From the NCBI RefSeq assembly GCF_000238255.3, contig NZ_CP011039.1, positions 1,537,001 through 1,601,000 on the forward strand: DNA of 64,000 bases, read 5' to 3'. Shown here piece after piece: positions 9,180-20,608 of the stretch. The notes under the pieces are model-generated. The model had not been told where the DNA came from, ran no database searches, and worked only from the letters and a program-made list of their open reading frames with translations. Source of the DNA: Pseudoalteromonas spongiae UST010723-006 (GTDB taxonomy: Bacteria; Pseudomonadota; Gammaproteobacteria; Enterobacterales; Alteromonadaceae). A program made the translations under genes and the position numbers. Position 1 is the stretch's first letter. Every line of letters begins with the position of its first letter.

Positions 9180-10316
9180 TTAAAACCCGTCTACGCCACT
9201 CAATGGCACCAATGACTCAACATGTTTACAAGAAGGACAAAACCAATACATTTTTTTACTTGTAAAGCCACAGTGGTTACATTGATACAATGATTTTGTG
9301 GCGATGTAGTCTTGGACTAAATTATTTATTTCCGTTAACACTGTTTTAATGTCTTGGCTTTGTTCAGACATTAACATTAATAAGTAACTAAAGCCCCTAA
9401 TATTGGGCTGCTTACGCAAAACTTGTGTAATATAGTTTCTCGCTTCATTAACCTTACCTTGGGCCATAAGACTTTTACAATAATGTATTTTTATAAGCAC
9501 ACTATCGCTTTTTAAATGCTTAGAAAGATGAGAGAAATAGTTATCTTGTAAGTTAAGCTTTTCGTAGCTTACTTCTAATCTATCTAAAAAAATTGGCGCG
9601 AATGCGACATTTTTATCGAGTAAACTACCCCAGTATTTAATCGCTTGAAGAAAATCACCATCGTTAAATGCTTTTGCGCCAAGCATGTACTTTGGTCTAA
9701 CGAGATCTTGTGTCAGTTCTGTTACGACATCAAGAGGTTTTAAATCTTTGTCTTGAATCGCCTTTTCGCAATAAAAATTAGCGATTGTTTTCTTTAATTG
9801 GCTGGTGTTAAAGTCGGACTCGTGAGATTGAAATAGCGCAATGCCTTTATCCCAATCATGACTTTGTAAATACAATAGCATTAACTGACAAAGCGCGTTG
9901 TTATCATTTAATGAATGCAGATAAACAAGATTTTCTTCAGCGCGGTCAAGCAATCCTGCCATCATATAATCTTGCGCAAGTTCATAAAGAACATGTTTTT
10001 TTTGCTCTAATGAAAGTCCGTCATGTTTTAACAGTAATTCGTGTACTTTAATTGCGCGGTCTAACTCACCACGTCGACGGAATAAGGTTGCCAGAGTTAA
10101 ATAATGTTCAACAGAATTTGCTGAAATTTCTAGTAAACCAATTAGGTGTTCTAAGCCTTGGTCTTCTTCACGGTCAAGTAAGAACTTTAAACCTTTACTA
10201 TACTCATTAATAATTTCTTGGTTTTGTTGTTGGGCTTCATTATTTGCATTGTTTTTACCCATGATATAACCGTAAGCTGCCGCTACTGGTAACAACAAAA
10301 ACAGCAATTCGATCAT
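9180..10316 (-). CDS. lapB: LPS assembly protein LapB (YciM)
   Basis: A 378-residue inner-membrane protein. It has one N-terminal membrane helix (about 1-20), a long stretch of TPR repeats (about 35-335) and a C-terminal rubredoxin-like metal site with Cys346, Cys349, Cys360 and Cys363 (CNHC and CPSC). In E. coli LapB works with FtsH to control LpxC turnover and so LPS synthesis. It sits directly after lapA (3-bp gap), as in enterobacteria. Sequence and synteny agree, so the assignment is firm. Confidence 0.95.
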   Translation of the reverse strand: MIELLFLLLPVAAAYGYIMGKNNANNEAQQQNQEIINEYSKGLKFLLDREEDQGLEHLIGLLEISANSVEHYLTLATLFRRRGELDRAIKVHELLLKHDGLSLEQKKHVLYELAQDYMMAGLLDRAEENLVYLHSLNDNNALCQLMLLYLQSHDWDKGIALFQSHESDFNTSQLKKTIANFYCEKAIQDKDLKPLDVVTELTQDLVRPKYMLGAKAFNDGDFLQAIKYWGSLLDKNVAFAPIFLDRLEVSYEKLNLQDNYFSHLSKHLKSDSVLIKIHYCKSLMAQGKVNEARNYITQVLRKQPNIRGFSYLLMLMSEQSQDIKTVLTEINNLVQDYIATKSLYQCNHCGFTSKKMYWFCPSCKHVESLVPLSGVDGF

Positions 10317-10319
10317 TAA

Positions 10320-10583
10320 CTATCCATGACTTTGAGAAGTAAGCTTCTGATTTTGTCTTCTTAAACGACGGTTTTGCAGTTTAGCTTTTGACAATAGAAT
10401 TGTACTGAGTGCTACACCTAAAAATAGGCCTAAAGCACAACAAATACTTATTATGAAAGCGAGAGGGATTTCTGCACTTGCTATTATAAAGTTAATTTTT
10501 ACCAGATGAGGGTTTTGCGACCCCAATACAAATAAAACAAATAGCAAGCACAGGAGAAAAGTTACTTTGAGAATTTTGGTCAA
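10320..10583 (-). CDS. lapA: LPS assembly protein LapA (YciS, DUF1049)
   Basis: A small 87-residue protein with two hydrophobic helices (about residues 3-21 and 40-66) and a basic C-terminal tail, as in the LapA/YciS family of inner-membrane proteins. It lies between ihfB and lapB, the conserved order, with 12 bp to ihfB and 3 bp to lapB, so it is almost certainly co-transcribed with lapB. Its role in LPS assembly is known only through its association with LapB. Confidence 0.9.
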   Translation of the reverse strand: MTKILKVTFLLCLLFVLFVLGSQNPHLVKINFIIASAEIPLAFIISICCALGLFLGVALSTILLSKAKLQNRRLRRQNQKLTSQSHG

Positions 10584-10595
10584 AACAGCCTCAAA

Positions 10596-10883
10596 TTATG
10601 CAATACTTGCATTCACGCGGTCGCGCAGTTCTTTTCCTGGCTTAAAGTGAGGTACGTATTTGCCCTGCAATTCTACTTTATCACCCGTTTTTGGGTTACG
10701 ACCAACACGTGGTGCACGATAATGTAGAGAGAAACTGCCAAAACCACGGATTTCAATTCTATCTGAACTTGATAAAGAATCAGCCATAAGTTCTAACACT
10801 TCTTTTACTGCATTTTCTACATCTTTCGCTGGAATATTTGCGTGCTGTTCAGCAAGTTTTTCAATCAGTTCTGATTTTGTCAT
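10596..10883 (-). CDS. ihfB: Integration host factor subunit beta
   Basis: A 95-residue HU/IHF-family DNA-bending protein. The beta-ribbon arm contains the family signature ([20 protein letters not shown]) and the [10 protein letters not shown] end. The length matches IhfB (94-95). It forms a heterodimer with IhfA, which is encoded elsewhere. It lies downstream of rpsA as in E. coli. AAGGG is present shortly before the ATG. A strong hairpin separates it from rpsA and may attenuate read-through. Confidence 0.96.
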   Translation of the reverse strand: MTKSELIEKLAEQHANIPAKDVENAVKEVLELMADSLSSSDRIEIRGFGSFSLHYRAPRVGRNPKTGDKVELQGKYVPHFKPGKELRDRVNASIA

Positions 10884-10908
10884 GTAAGTACCCTTTATAA
10901 TTGTAATA

Positions 10909-10936
10909 GGAAGAGCAGCTATTAAGCTGCTCTTCC
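10909..10936 (-). terminator. Strong hairpin between rpsA and ihfB (attenuator-like)
   Basis: GGAAGAGCAGCT (10909-10920) pairs perfectly with AGCTGCTCTTCC (10925-10936) around an ATTA loop. It begins 12 bp after the rpsA stop on the minus strand. The following bases are AT-rich but not a clean T-run, so partial termination or an mRNA-stabilising stem is more likely than full termination. Confidence 0.6.
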
Positions 10937-10947
10937 AAGTCGACTAA

Positions 10948-12615
10948 TTAGTCTTTTTGAGCATTTTTGAAAGCTGCTGCCATAGCGTTTTCGAACTGTG
11001 GCTCTTCTTTCTTAAGCTTATCTAGCGCTTCTTTCTCTTCAGCTTCTGAAATTGCTTTGATTGAAAGGCTGATTGCGCGGTTCTTGCGATCAACACCAAC
11101 AAACTTAGCTTCTACTTCGTCACCTACAGAAAGAACTGTTGAAGCGTCTTCAGTACGCTCAACTGCTACGTCAGCTACACGGATGTAACCTTCAACACCT
11201 TCGATAAGTTCAACTGTAGCGCCTTTAGCGTCAACTTCAGTTACTTTACCTTTAACAATAGCACCTTTTTTGTTTGCGTCCAGGTAGTTATTGAAAGGAT
11301 CAGCTTCGATTTGCTTAACGCCTAGAGAGATACGCTCACGCTCTGGGTCAACTTGTAAAACGATAGCTGTGATTTCGTCGCCTTTCTTGAATTCACGTAC
11401 AGCTTCTTCGCCAGGCGTGTTCCAAGAAATGTCTGAAAGGTGAACTAGACCGTCAATGCCGCCTTCTAGGCCGATGAAGATACCGAAGTCAGTGATTGAC
11501 TTGATCTTACCAGTAACTTGGTCGCCTTTGTTTTGTAGACGAGCAAATTCTTGCCATGGGTTAGCTTTACATTGCTTAAGACCTAGAGAAATACGACGAC
11601 GCTCTTCGTCGATTTCAAGAACCATAACTTCTACAGTGTCACCTAAGTTAACAACTTTTGAAGGGTGGATGTTCTTGTTAGTCCAATCCATTTCAGAAAC
11701 GTGTACTAGACCTTCTACGCCTTCTTCGATTTCAACGAAACAACCGTAGTCAGTAAGGTTAGTTACACGACCAGAAAGCTTAGAACCTTCTGGGTAACGA
11801 CCAGCGATAGCTGCCCATGGATCTTCGCCAAGCTGCTTAAGACCTAGAGAAACACGTGTTTTATCTTTGTCGAACTTAAGTACTTTAACTAAGATTTCGT
11901 CACCAACGTTAACGATTTCGCTTGGGTGCTTAACGCGTTTCCAAGCCATATCAGTGATGTGTAGAAGACCGTCAACACCACCTAAATCAACGAATGCACC
12001 GTAGTCAGTAAGGTTCTTGATGATACCTTTAACTTCTTGACCTTCAACAAGGTTTTGTAGAAGTTCTTCACGCTCTTGTGAGTTTTCTGACTCGATAACA
12101 GCACGACGAGAAACAACAACGTTGTTACGCTTCTGGTCAAGCTTGATAACTTTGAATTCTAACTCTTTACCTTCAAGGTGAGCTGTGTCGCGTACTGGGC
12201 GCACGTCAACTAGTGAACCTGGTAAGAATGCACGGATAGTGTCAACTTCAACAGTGAAACCACCTTTAACCTTACCATTGATGATACCAGTAACAGTTTC
12301 TTGCTCTTCACATGCTTTTTCAAGACGGATCCAAGCTTCGTGACGCTTAGCTTTCTCACGAGAAAGGATAGTTTCACCGAAACCATCTTCGATTGCATCT
12401 AGTGCAACATCTACTTCATCACCAACTGCTACTTCCAATTCACCAGCAGTGTTTTTGAATTGCTCAGCAGGGATTGCGCTTTCAGACTTAAGACCCGCGT
12501 CTACTAGTACGATGTTGTTTTCGATTGAAATAACAGTACCTTTAACGATTGAACCTTGTTCTGCTTCAAAACCCTTTAGGCTTTCTTCAAATAACTGTGC
12601 AAAATTTTCTGACAT
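10948..12615 (-). CDS. rpsA: 30S ribosomal protein S1
   Basis: A 555-residue protein, close to the 557 of E. coli, built from six consecutive S1/OB domains. Clear repeats include [40 protein letters not shown] and [21 protein letters not shown]1 unfolds mRNA at the ribosome and is needed to start translation on most messages. It lies after cmk in the conserved order. The 77-bp leader between cmk and rpsA has no canonical strong SD in front of the ATG, consistent with the known autoregulated, atypical S1 start in enterobacteria (inference). Confidence 0.98.
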   Translation of the reverse strand: MSENFAQLFEESLKGFEAEQGSIVKGTVISIENNIVLVDAGLKSESAIPAEQFKNTAGELEVAVGDEVDVALDAIEDGFGETILSREKAKRHEAWIRLEKACEEQETVTGIINGKVKGGFTVEVDTIRAFLPGSLVDVRPVRDTAHLEGKELEFKVIKLDQKRNNVVVSRRAVIESENSQEREELLQNLVEGQEVKGIIKNLTDYGAFVDLGGVDGLLHITDMAWKRVKHPSEIVNVGDEILVKVLKFDKDKTRVSLGLKQLGEDPWAAIAGRYPEGSKLSGRVTNLTDYGCFVEIEEGVEGLVHVSEMDWTNKNIHPSKVVNLGDTVEVMVLEIDEERRRISLGLKQCKANPWQEFARLQNKGDQVTGKIKSITDFGIFIGLEGGIDGLVHLSDISWNTPGEEAVREFKKGDEITAIVLQVDPERERISLGVKQIEADPFNNYLDANKKGAIVKGKVTEVDAKGATVELIEGVEGYIRVADVAVERTEDASTVLSVGDEVEAKFVGVDRKNRAISLSIKAISEAEEKEALDKLKKEEPQFENAMAAAFKNAQKD

Positions 12616-12692
12616 TATAAGTCTCTAAATAAAATATCCATTTGGCTATCCTGCCGCGTGGGGTTGTTGTAAAAATTAACTCTTCCTATGAG

Positions 12693-13382
12693 TTAACCAA
12701 TTAAATTCTTTTCGATACACAAAGACACTACTTGCTCAAATGCTTGATTTGCATCGAGTTCGGTAGTGTCTATAACAATTGCATCTTCAGCAGGCACAAG
12801 CGGAGCAACTGGGCGATTCATATCGCGGTCGTCACGTGCTTTGATATCTGCAACTAGGCTGTCTATTTTAACATCAACACCACGTTGCTTCAACTCAAGA
12901 AAACGGCGATTTGCGCGCTCTTCTGCTGATGCTGTTAAATATACTTTTAGCACTGCATCAGGGAACACTACAGTGCCCATGTCGCGACCATCCGCAATTA
13001 AGCCTGATTCGCTTCTAAATGCACGCTGGCGGCGTAATAACGCTTCGCGAACACTCGGCAATGCGGCAATTTTAGATGCCATGCCACCAACCTCTTCAGT
13101 ACGAATCGATTTGGTAACATCTTCACCTTCTAAAATAATTTTACCATTGCCGGTTTCATTATCTACCACAAATTGCACATCTAAATTAGCCGCTAACGGC
13201 AATAAAGCTTCTTCGTCTGTTGGCGCTATCATATGGTGGCTCGCTGCTAGCGCTAAAACACGATAAATCGCGCCACTATCTAATACGTCCCATCCAAGCT
13301 TATTTGCTAATAAACGGCAAACGGTTCCTTTACCTGAACCACTTGGTCCATCGACTGTAATTACTGGTTGACTACCCAACAT
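12693..13382 (-). CDS. cmk: Cytidylate kinase
   Basis: A 229-residue nucleoside monophosphate kinase that phosphorylates CMP and dCMP. The P-loop GPSGSGKGT lies at about residues 13-21, followed by the CMP-site segments DSGAIYR and [11 protein letters not shown]. Length is normal (227 in E. coli). A GGGAGG ribosome site precedes the ATG at 13382. It lies between aroA and rpsA in the conserved gene order. Confidence 0.97.
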   Translation of the reverse strand: MLGSQPVITVDGPSGSGKGTVCRLLANKLGWDVLDSGAIYRVLALAASHHMIAPTDEEALLPLAANLDVQFVVDNETGNGKIILEGEDVTKSIRTEEVGGMASKIAALPSVREALLRRQRAFRSESGLIADGRDMGTVVFPDAVLKVYLTASAEERANRRFLELKQRGVDVKIDSLVADIKARDDRDMNRPVAPLVPAEDAIVIDTTELDANQAFEQVVSLCIEKNLIG

Positions 13383-13490
13383 TACAACCTCCCAAAATGT
13401 ACAAAACTAAAATCGCCGCGCAGTATACGCGATAATTAAAAAATTATCGCTACTTTACGGCGAAAAATCTGTGATTTCTATTTTAGACGA

Positions 13491-14768
13491 TTATTCCGAC
13501 ACACTTGCAAGTGTTTCAAAATAGGTAGGAAATGTTTTATAGGTACATTTAGGATCATTGATAATTACATCATGACCACCTACCGCCACCATTGAAAAGC
13601 ACATGGCAATTCGGTGATCATCATAAGTGTCTATTTCAGCAAGTTGAATGTTATCAGTTGGGGTTACTTCAATAAAGTCATGCCCTTCTACCACCTCTGC
13701 ACCGAGCTTTTTAAGCTCCGTTGCCATAGCATAAAGACGATCCGTCTCTTTTACTCGCCAGTTATAAATGTTGCGTATCGCTGTTTTACCTTTTGCAAAA
13801 AGCGCAACGGTTGCAAGTGTCATCGCTGCATCTGGGATTGCATTGGCGTCGATATCTACGCCCTTAAGCTCCCCCTTAGACACAACAAGATAATCGTCAT
13901 GCCATTCGATTTTTGCACCCACCTGCTCCATCACTTTTGCAAAACCAATATCGCCTTGCACACTTGCTGCGCCAACACCATTAATACGAATTGTGCCGCC
14001 GTTAATCGCTGCGGCCGCAACAAAGTAAGACGCACTTGATGCGTCACCTTCAACCATAATGCGACCAGGCGATTGATACTGCTGGTTACCGGTCACTACA
14101 AATGATTGATAATCGTTATTTTCAACACGAACGCCAAATTTGGCCATTACGCCTAACGTAATATCAATATAAGGTTTTGAAACAAGCTCACCTTTTATCG
14201 TGATTTCTGTGTTGTTTTTAAAAAGCGGCGCCGCCATTAACAGCGCGGTTAAAAATTGGCTCGAAATACTACCGTCAATTTCTACTTTACCACCGGCCAG
14301 TTGATTACCCACGATTTTAAGTGGCGGATAATCTTTATTTTTTAAGTAGCTAATATCTGCATCTAATGCGTGAAGTGCATCAACAAGGTGACCAATTGGC
14401 CTTTCTTCCATGCGAGGTTCGCCGATTAGCTCATATTCCCCATTGGAAGTCGCTAAAACCGCGGTAAGTGGACGAAATGCGGTACCTGCATTACCTAAAA
14501 ATAGTGGTTCAGTAGGTGTTTCAAAATTGCCGCCTTTACCATGAACTTGGGCAATTGTTTTATCTTCATTTAGCGATACCTCAACGCCCATAGCATTGAG
14601 CGCTTTAAGCATATGACGAATATCGTCGCTATCGAGAAGATTCTCTACTTGTGTTGTACCTTCGCATAGTGCTGCTAGTAATAGAATGCGGTTAGATAAA
14701 CTCTTAGAGCCCGGTAACGTTACTTCGCCATTTACACGCTGAATCGCTTTTAAGTGCAACTGTTCCAT
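13491..14768 (-). CDS. aroA: 3-phosphoshikimate 1-carboxyvinyltransferase (EPSP synthase)
   Basis: A 425-residue EPSP synthase, the sixth step of the shikimate pathway. The substrate-binding GSKSLSNR loop (Lys22) and the [13 protein letters not shown] phosphate/PEP loop are present, as is the C-terminal DDHRIAM motif. Residues after NAGTA are of the glyphosate-sensitive class I pattern, judged by eye. The start overlaps the serC stop by 1 bp (TAATG), giving translational coupling in a serC-aroA operon like that of E. coli. Confidence 0.97.
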   Translation of the reverse strand: MEQLHLKAIQRVNGEVTLPGSKSLSNRILLLAALCEGTTQVENLLDSDDIRHMLKALNAMGVEVSLNEDKTIAQVHGKGGNFETPTEPLFLGNAGTAFRPLTAVLATSNGEYELIGEPRMEERPIGHLVDALHALDADISYLKNKDYPPLKIVGNQLAGGKVEIDGSISSQFLTALLMAAPLFKNNTEITIKGELVSKPYIDITLGVMAKFGVRVENNDYQSFVVTGNQQYQSPGRIMVEGDASSASYFVAAAAINGGTIRINGVGAASVQGDIGFAKVMEQVGAKIEWHDDYLVVSKGELKGVDIDANAIPDAAMTLATVALFAKGKTAIRNIYNWRVKETDRLYAMATELKKLGAEVVEGHDFIEVTPTDNIQLAEIDTYDDHRIAMCFSMVAVGGHDVIINDPKCTYKTFPTYFETLASVSE

Positions 14769-15847
14769 TACTTATGCTCCTGTTCGAACTTATGCATGAA
14801 GTCTACTAATGCTTTTATGCCGTCAATTGGCATTGCATTGTAAATACTGGCACGCATACCACCTACCATACGGTGGCCTTCGAGGGCGAGTAACCCAGCT
14901 TGTTTCGACTCTGCTAAAAATGCTTTGTTCAGTGATTCGTCGTTAAGCCAAAATGGTACATTCATACGTGAACGGAAGTCACGCGCAACGGTATTTTTAT
15001 AAAACTGGCTATTATCAATAAAGTCATAAAGTAATGACGCTTTTTCGATATTTTGTTGTTCTATTGCGGCAACGCCACCTTGTGCTTTTAGCCATTTAAA
15101 AACTTCCGCAGCTAAATACCAAGAATACGTTGGTGGCGTGTTATACATGCTCTCTTTTTTAGCTTCTAAGGCATAATCAAAAATGCTCGGCTTCTCAGTA
15201 CCTTCACGTGAAAGCAGTGATTTTTTCACAATAACAATCGCAAGGCCTGATGGGCCGATATTTTTCTGTGCGCCCGCATAAATTAAATCAAACTGATTAA
15301 CGTCAATTTCACGCGAAAGAATGTTTGAAGACATATCAGCGACGATTGGCGCACTGTGTTTTACCGTATCAAAAATTTCAATACCGTCGATTGTTTCATT
15401 TGGGCAATAATGAATGTATGACGCATCGCTCGGTAATGGCCAAAGGTCAGGCGTTAAACAATTAAACTCGCCGTTTTTATCATCGCGTACATTAATTTCA
15501 ATAGCATCAGTAAACTTTTGTGCTTCGCTAAATGCACCATCAGACCAAATGCCACTATTGATGTAGACCGCTTGTTTGTTTGCAACATGAAGATTCTGCG
15601 GTACTGCAGCGAACTGACCGCGACCACCACCGTGCATAAATAATACAGCATAGTTATCAGGTATGTTCATTAACTCACGTAAATCACGTTCGCTTTGCTC
15701 AGCAAGCGCTATAAATTCGCTACTGCGATGACTTATTTCCATCACATTAACGCCAAGCCCTTGCCAGTTTAAAAACTCTTTTTGCGCTTTTTCTAATACT
15801 GCTCGGGGCAGACTAGCTGGCCCTGCACAAAAATTATATACACTCAT
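14768..15847 (-). CDS. serC: Phosphoserine aminotransferase
   Basis: A 359-residue PLP enzyme that makes 3-phosphoserine for serine synthesis and also serves pyridoxal 5'-phosphate synthesis. The family N-terminus [14 protein letters not shown], the substrate loop HGGGRGQF and the PLP-lysine region [12 protein letters not shown] are visible. The ATG at 15847 was chosen because GAGG lies 8-9 bases before it; a TTG two codons upstream is in frame but has no ribosome site. It is the first gene of the serC-aroA pair. Confidence 0.97.
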   Translation of the reverse strand: MSVYNFCAGPASLPRAVLEKAQKEFLNWQGLGVNVMEISHRSSEFIALAEQSERDLRELMNIPDNYAVLFMHGGGRGQFAAVPQNLHVANKQAVYINSGIWSDGAFSEAQKFTDAIEINVRDDKNGEFNCLTPDLWPLPSDASYIHYCPNETIDGIEIFDTVKHSAPIVADMSSNILSREIDVNQFDLIYAGAQKNIGPSGLAIVIVKKSLLSREGTEKPSIFDYALEAKKESMYNTPPTYSWYLAAEVFKWLKAQGGVAAIEQQNIEKASLLYDFIDNSQFYKNTVARDFRSRMNVPFWLNDESLNKAFLAESKQAGLLALEGHRMVGGMRASIYNAMPIDGIKALVDFMHKFEQEHK

Positions 15848-15880
15848 TCCCAAAACCTCATTTGTACATAATTAGAAAAC

Positions 15881-15905
15881 AAAAAAGCGGCTGTTAGCCG
15901 CTTTT
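15881..15905 (-). terminator. Rho-independent terminator of gyrA
   Basis: AAAAGCGGCT pairs with AGCCGCTTTT around GTT, and on the minus strand a T-run follows. It lies 65 bp after the gyrA stop. Confidence 0.88.
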
Positions 15906-15969
15906 AACATTGTTCATACTGTAACTGATTAAATATCAAATTACCGCATGATAAAGATGAATATTTTTT

Positions 15970-18666
15970 CTATTCAGCCGGTTGCTCTGAATTATTTTCA
16001 TCTGTATTTGGTGTTTCATTACTTTCGCTTGAAACTGCTTCATCTTCACCTTCTTCAGAAAGGAATTGAGATTCTTCAATTTCATCGATACGCTGTAAAC
16101 CAACAACTTGTTCGTCATCAGCTGTACGAATTAAAATAACACCTTGTGTATTACGACCAACGGTAGATACTTCATTAACACGGGTGCGTACTAATGTGCC
16201 TTTGTTAGAGATAATCATGATTTCATCATTATCTTCAACTTGCACCGCGCCAACTACTTTACCATTACGCTCAGATACTTTAATCGACACAACACCTTGT
16301 GTTGCGCGGCTCTTCGCTGGGTAATCTTCAAGTAGTGTACGTTTACCGTAGCCATTTTCAGTGATGGTCAATACCGGACCATCATTCTTAGGTACAATAA
16401 GTGACACAACTTTCACGTCATCTGGCATCTTAATACCGCGTACACCTGTCGCTGTGCGGCCCATTGGGCGTAACGCTAGTAATTCTTCACCTGTTTCTGG
16501 GTCAAGTTTCACTTCACCTGATTCTGAATCACGTTGCTTTTCGTTGAAGCGTACTACTTTACCGTGGTCAGTGAACAGCATGATGTCGTTTGTGCCGTCG
16601 GTGATATCTGCACCAATCAAGCTATCGCCTTCGTTTAGGTTGATTGCGATGATGCCCGAAGCACGCTGGCGACTATATGCCTTAAGTGGTGTTTTCTTAA
16701 CTGTACCGTTCGCTGTGGCCATTAATACATACTTATCTTCTTCATACTCGCGTACTGGTAAGATAGTGGTAATACGCTCATCAGCTTCAAGTGGTAGTAA
16801 GTTAACAATTGGCTTGCCACGCGCCGCGCGACTCGCTAATGGTAACTGATACACTTTCAGCCAATATAAACGACCTGACGTAGAGAAACATAAAATAGTG
16901 TCGTGGGTGTTTGCAACTAATAGACGTTCAATAAAGTCTTCATCTTTCATCTTAGTTGCAGACTTACCTTTACCGCCACGACGCTGCGCTTCGTAATCAG
17001 AAAGCGGTTGATACTTAACATAACCTTCGTGTGACAGTGTTACCACAACGTCTTCTTCAGTGATTAAGTCTTCAAGACTAATATCGTGCGCAGCTGCAGT
17101 AATTTCAGTGCGACGCTCATCGCCGAAGTTTTCTTTAATTTCAACTAGCTCTTCACGAATAACTTCCATTAAACGCTCAGGAGTTGAAAGGATATAAAGT
17201 AGCTCAGCGATTAGATCTAATAGCTCTTTATATTCATTTAAGATTTTCTCGTGTTCTAAACCTGTTAGTTTATGTAAACGAAGGTCTAGAATTGCATTCG
17301 CTTGTGCTTCTGACAAGTTGTATTGACCATCGCGAATACCTAAATCTGGTGCAAGCCATTCAGGGCGAGCAACGTCGTCTTCACCTGCTTTTTCTAGCAT
17401 GCCTTTAACGTTACCAAGTTCCCAGCTACGAGAAAGTAAGGCTACTTTTGCTTCTTCACGAGTTTGCGAACGACGAATAACCTCGATAATAGGATCGATA
17501 TTCGCAAGCGCGATTGCTAAACCTTCAAGGGTATGTGCTCTGTCACGTGCTTTACGTAAGTCAAATACCGTACGGCGCGTTACTACTTCGCGACGGTGCG
17601 TAACAAACGCTTCAAGCATTTCTTTTAGGTTAAGTAGTTTAGGTTGACCATTATCTAGCGCAACCATGTTCATACCAAACACTGTTTGCATTTGTGTTTG
17701 TGCATACAGGTTGTTTAGAACAACTTCGCCTACTTCACCACGTTTAATTTCGATAACAATGCGCATACCGTCTTTATCAGACTCATCACGCAGTGCACTG
17801 ATGCCCTCAATTTTCTTGTCTTTAACAAGTTCAGCAATCTTTTCAATTAAACGTGCTTTGTTAACTTGGTACGGGATTTCGTGAACAATAATTGTTTCTT
17901 TACCCGTTTTTTCGTTAACTTGAACTTCTGCTTTGGCGCGGATATAAACTTTACCACGGCCTGTTTTATACGCTTGCTCGATACCTTTTTTGCCGCTGAT
18001 AATACCCGCTGTTGGGAAATCAGGGCCTGGGATATAATCGATAAGCTCTTCAATTTGTATTTCAGGGTTTTCAATAACCGCTAAACAGCCGTTAATTACC
18101 TCAGATAAATTGTGTGGCGGAATGTTAGTCGCCATACCTACCGCGATACCCGATGCACCGTTTACTAACAAGTTAGGAACTCGTGTTGGTAGTACCGCTG
18201 GGATTTTTTCCGTACCATCATAGTTATCAACGTAATCAACCGTTTCTTTTTCAAGATCCGCTAATAATTGATGGGCCATTTTAGCCATACGTACTTCGGT
18301 ATAACGCATCGCAGCAGCGCTGTCGCCGTCTACCGAACCGAAGTTACCTTGACCATCAACTAATAAATAACGAAGTGAGAACGGCTGAGCCATACGTACA
18401 ATCGTATCGTAAACCGCGCTATCACCATGTGGGTGATATTTACCGATTACGTCACCTACAACACGTGCAGACTTTTTATAAGGTTTGTTCCAATCATTAT
18501 TGAGTTCATTCATTGCGAAAAGTACGCGGCGATGAACTGGTTTTAAACCATCTCGTACATCAGGAAGCGCACGTCCTACAATTACGCTCATGGCATAATC
18601 GAGGTATGAATTTTTTAATTCATCTTCAATATTGATTGGAAGGATTTCATTGGCGAGATCTGTCAT
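15970..18666 (-). CDS. gyrA: DNA gyrase subunit A
   Basis: An 898-residue GyrA. The catalytic Tyr122 ([10 protein letters not shown]) and the quinolone-resistance region GDSAVYD are present with Ser83 and Asp87, the residues of the susceptible form. The GyrA-box QRRGGKG, which wraps DNA in the C-terminal beta-pinwheel, lies near residue 560. The C-terminal tail (last ~45 residues) is acidic and Glu/Asn-rich, as in E. coli. The gene is divergent from ubiG, the same arrangement as in E. coli. A terminator follows at 15881-15905. Confidence 0.98.
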   Translation of the reverse strand: MTDLANEILPINIEDELKNSYLDYAMSVIVGRALPDVRDGLKPVHRRVLFAMNELNNDWNKPYKKSARVVGDVIGKYHPHGDSAVYDTIVRMAQPFSLRYLLVDGQGNFGSVDGDSAAAMRYTEVRMAKMAHQLLADLEKETVDYVDNYDGTEKIPAVLPTRVPNLLVNGASGIAVGMATNIPPHNLSEVINGCLAVIENPEIQIEELIDYIPGPDFPTAGIISGKKGIEQAYKTGRGKVYIRAKAEVQVNEKTGKETIIVHEIPYQVNKARLIEKIAELVKDKKIEGISALRDESDKDGMRIVIEIKRGEVGEVVLNNLYAQTQMQTVFGMNMVALDNGQPKLLNLKEMLEAFVTHRREVVTRRTVFDLRKARDRAHTLEGLAIALANIDPIIEVIRRSQTREEAKVALLSRSWELGNVKGMLEKAGEDDVARPEWLAPDLGIRDGQYNLSEAQANAILDLRLHKLTGLEHEKILNEYKELLDLIAELLYILSTPERLMEVIREELVEIKENFGDERRTEITAAAHDISLEDLITEEDVVVTLSHEGYVKYQPLSDYEAQRRGGKGKSATKMKDEDFIERLLVANTHDTILCFSTSGRLYWLKVYQLPLASRAARGKPIVNLLPLEADERITTILPVREYEEDKYVLMATANGTVKKTPLKAYSRQRASGIIAINLNEGDSLIGADITDGTNDIMLFTDHGKVVRFNEKQRDSESGEVKLDPETGEELLALRPMGRTATGVRGIKMPDDVKVVSLIVPKNDGPVLTITENGYGKRTLLEDYPAKSRATQGVVSIKVSERNGKVVGAVQVEDNDEIMIISNKGTLVRTRVNEVSTVGRNTQGVILIRTADDEQVVGLQRIDEIEESQFLSEEGEDEAVSSESNETPNTDENNSEQPAE

Positions 18667-18787
18667 CCGATTTCTCTTCCTTCAATCGTGTATTAATTCA
18701 GTTATTATTTTTATAACCAAAGCATGCTAACACAAAAAATCATTATTTACAGGTTGTAAGCGGTAGTCTTTTTATAAAAAATCCCTT

Positions 18788-18793
18788 TATAAT
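18788..18793 (+). promoter_or_regulatory. Candidate -10 element for ubiG
   Basis: TATAAT within TTTATAATG lies about 27 bp before the ubiG start. No good -35 hexamer is visible at 16-18 bp spacing, so this is a tentative promoter. Confidence 0.35.
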
Positions 18794-18820
18794 GCCCTCA
18801 AATCACTCTGGATGCTTTTT

Positions 18821-19531
18821 ATGACCGTTCAACAAAATGTAGATGCAAGTGAAATTGCAAAATTTGAAGCCATGGCCGACCGTTGGTGGGACCTTAATGG
18901 TGAATTTAAACCGCTACACGAAATAAACCCGCTTCGTTTAGACTTTATTAACTTATATAGCCAAGGCATTTTCTCAAAAAATGTATTAGATGTTGGCTGC
19001 GGTGGCGGTATATTAGCTGAAAGCATGGCTAAACTAGGCGCGCATGTGACGGGCATTGATATGGGTGAAGAGCCCTTAAATGTTGCTAAATTACATGCAT
19101 TAGAAGTGGGCGTTTCCCTTAACTATGAAAAAGTGACCGCTGAAGCGTTTGCCGAGCAAAACCCTCAGCAATTTGATGTTGTTACGTGTATGGAAATGCT
19201 TGAGCATGTACCGGACCCTGAATCGGTAATCGCATCATTAGCAACATTGGTGAAGCCTGGTGGTCATGTGTTTATGTCAACGCTTAATAAAACACTTAAA
19301 GGGTATTTATTTGCCATTGTCGGTGCCGAGCACTTACTTAAGATTGTGCCAAAAGGCACACACGACCACGACAAATTCATCAAGCCTGCAACTTTGATTA
19401 ATTGGGCTGAAAAATACGGCCTTAAAGCGCGCATTATGAAAGGGTTAAGTTACAATCCGCTTGGTCAAACGTATAGTTTAACCAACGATGTGTCAGTTAA
19501 CTATATGATCCATTTCGAAAAGTTAGCATAA
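18821..19531 (+). CDS. ubiG: Ubiquinone biosynthesis O-methyltransferase
   Basis: A 236-residue SAM-dependent methyltransferase that performs both O-methylations in ubiquinone synthesis. Motif I ([13 protein letters not shown]) is intact, and the N-terminal signature [19 protein letters not shown] is typical of UbiG. I chose the ATG at 18821 over the in-frame ATG at 18812 because the family starts at M-T-V-x and a GGA lies 8 bases before it. The next gene begins 1 bp after the stop. Divergent from gyrA as in E. coli. Confidence 0.96.
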   Translation: MTVQQNVDASEIAKFEAMADRWWDLNGEFKPLHEINPLRLDFINLYSQGIFSKNVLDVGCGGGILAESMAKLGAHVTGIDMGEEPLNVAKLHALEVGVSLNYEKVTAEAFAEQNPQQFDVVTCMEMLEHVPDPESVIASLATLVKPGGHVFMSTLNKTLKGYLFAIVGAEHLLKIVPKGTHDHDKFIKPATLINWAEKYGLKARIMKGLSYNPLGQTYSLTNDVSVNYMIHFEKLA

Positions 19532-19532
19532 A

Positions 19533-20207
19533 ATGTATCAAGCAGTATTGTTTGATTTAGATGGCACCTTAATCGACAGTGCGGATGATTTAGGTGCTGC
19601 GCTTAACTTTGTGTTGGCCAAACATAATAAACCGACGGTAAGTGCAGAAACATATCGTACGCAGGCCTCTAACGGTACGCTTGCATTACTCAAACTTGGT
19701 TTTGGTGATGAATGGCGACATTTCTCAAACGACGAACAAACACATTTAAAAGAAGCGTTTCTTACTTATTACGCGAACAATTTATGGTGTAAAAGCCGTT
19801 TTTACCAAGGTATTGTGCCACTAATTACGTTTTTAGATGAGCACGCAGTTCCTTGGTCGATTGTGACAAATAAACCAAAGCACTTAACTAACCCCCTTGT
19901 TGCGCAAATCACACAATTTGCAAACTGCAAAAATATTGTATCGGGTGACACACTTGAGCGGGCCAAGCCCTACCCTGATCCTTTGCTTTACAGCTGTGAA
20001 TTAATGAAGGTTGATCCTAGGTGTTGCATCTATGTCGGTGACGATGAGCGCGATATCATTGCTGGCAAATCTGCGGGGATGAAAACAGCTTCGGCGCTTT
20101 GGGGATATTTAAATGGCAACCCTGTTTCAAGCTGGCAATCTGACTTTAGCTTTACCAACGCCTGCTCACTGCTTAACCATATATCTAGTTACTATGGTAA
20201 AAAATAA
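19533..20207 (+). CDS. HAD-superfamily phosphatase (Gph/MupP-like)
   Basis: A 224-residue HAD-IA hydrolase. Motif I is FDLDGTLIDS (nucleophile Asp), motif II IVTNKP, motif III Lys in the RAKPYPDPL segment, and motif IV GDDERDI. This layout fits phosphoglycolate phosphatase or MupP (MurNAc-6-phosphate phosphatase). In pseudomonads MupP lies next to ubiG, and this gene is likewise 1 bp after ubiG, which favours MupP-like function, but Gph cannot be excluded. A terminator overlaps its stop codon. Confidence 0.85.
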   Translation: MYQAVLFDLDGTLIDSADDLGAALNFVLAKHNKPTVSAETYRTQASNGTLALLKLGFGDEWRHFSNDEQTHLKEAFLTYYANNLWCKSRFYQGIVPLITFLDEHAVPWSIVTNKPKHLTNPLVAQITQFANCKNIVSGDTLERAKPYPDPLLYSCELMKVDPRCCIYVGDDERDIIAGKSAGMKTASALWGYLNGNPVSSWQSDFSFTNACSLLNHISSYYGKK

Positions 20208-20230
20208 CCACTAGATATAGTGGTTATTTT
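20203..20230 (+). terminator. Rho-independent terminator after the HAD phosphatase
   Basis: AATAACCACTA (20203-20213) pairs with TAGTGGTTATT (20218-20228) around GATA. The left arm includes the stop codon. Confidence 0.85.
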
Positions 20231-20608
20231 AATCTCGGACCCAAAAACAATACCTTGTGAATTTGCAACAAATAAATTTTAAATATTTTTTTTTATCGTA
20301 TTTTTTTCGTTGTTTTTTCACATAGACTAAACACACTTTACTTAACAAGTTAGTGGATGCTAACAGACTAGTTAGTAAAAAATTGATCACAAATTATCTC
20401 GCTTTTCTAGGCCTTGAAAAAAGACGCATACCCCTCTATCTTGTGATCATCTGTGATGGCGACACCATATCTAGTAGCTAAGCGAAAAACGAGCACTAGT
20501 GGTAATTTCGCCTGAGCCGTGCGCTTAAATAATAGGACAAAAGTCCAGTTTAATATTTCGACATAATAAAAATTTTTTGCTCGTTTGAAGGAAATTGCAG
20601 GCATAACT
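20231..20608 (+). promoter_or_regulatory. nrdA upstream region with candidate promoter
   Basis: This 378-bp region has no credible gene. A sigma70-type candidate is TTGAAA (20414-20419), a 17-bp spacer, then TATCTT (20437-20442). Downstream, ACACCATATCTAGTAG (20462-20477) resembles an NrdR box (roughly 12 of 16 to the consensus as I recall it), and an 8-bp palindrome CACTAGTG lies at 20494-20501. The two are about 28 bp apart, not the 31-32 bp usual for paired NrdR boxes, so NrdR control is only suggested. Confidence 0.4.

Noticed and set aside
12766..13266. 166-codon plus-strand frame antisense to cmk
   Set aside because: A shadow of cmk; Ser/Arg-rich composition typical of antisense frames. 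The same holds for the frames opposite rpsA, gyrA, sucB, etfB and etfA.
13614..14039. 141-codon plus-strand frame antisense to aroA
   Set aside because: Lies wholly in aroA, Cys/His-rich as antisense frames often are, no start signal.
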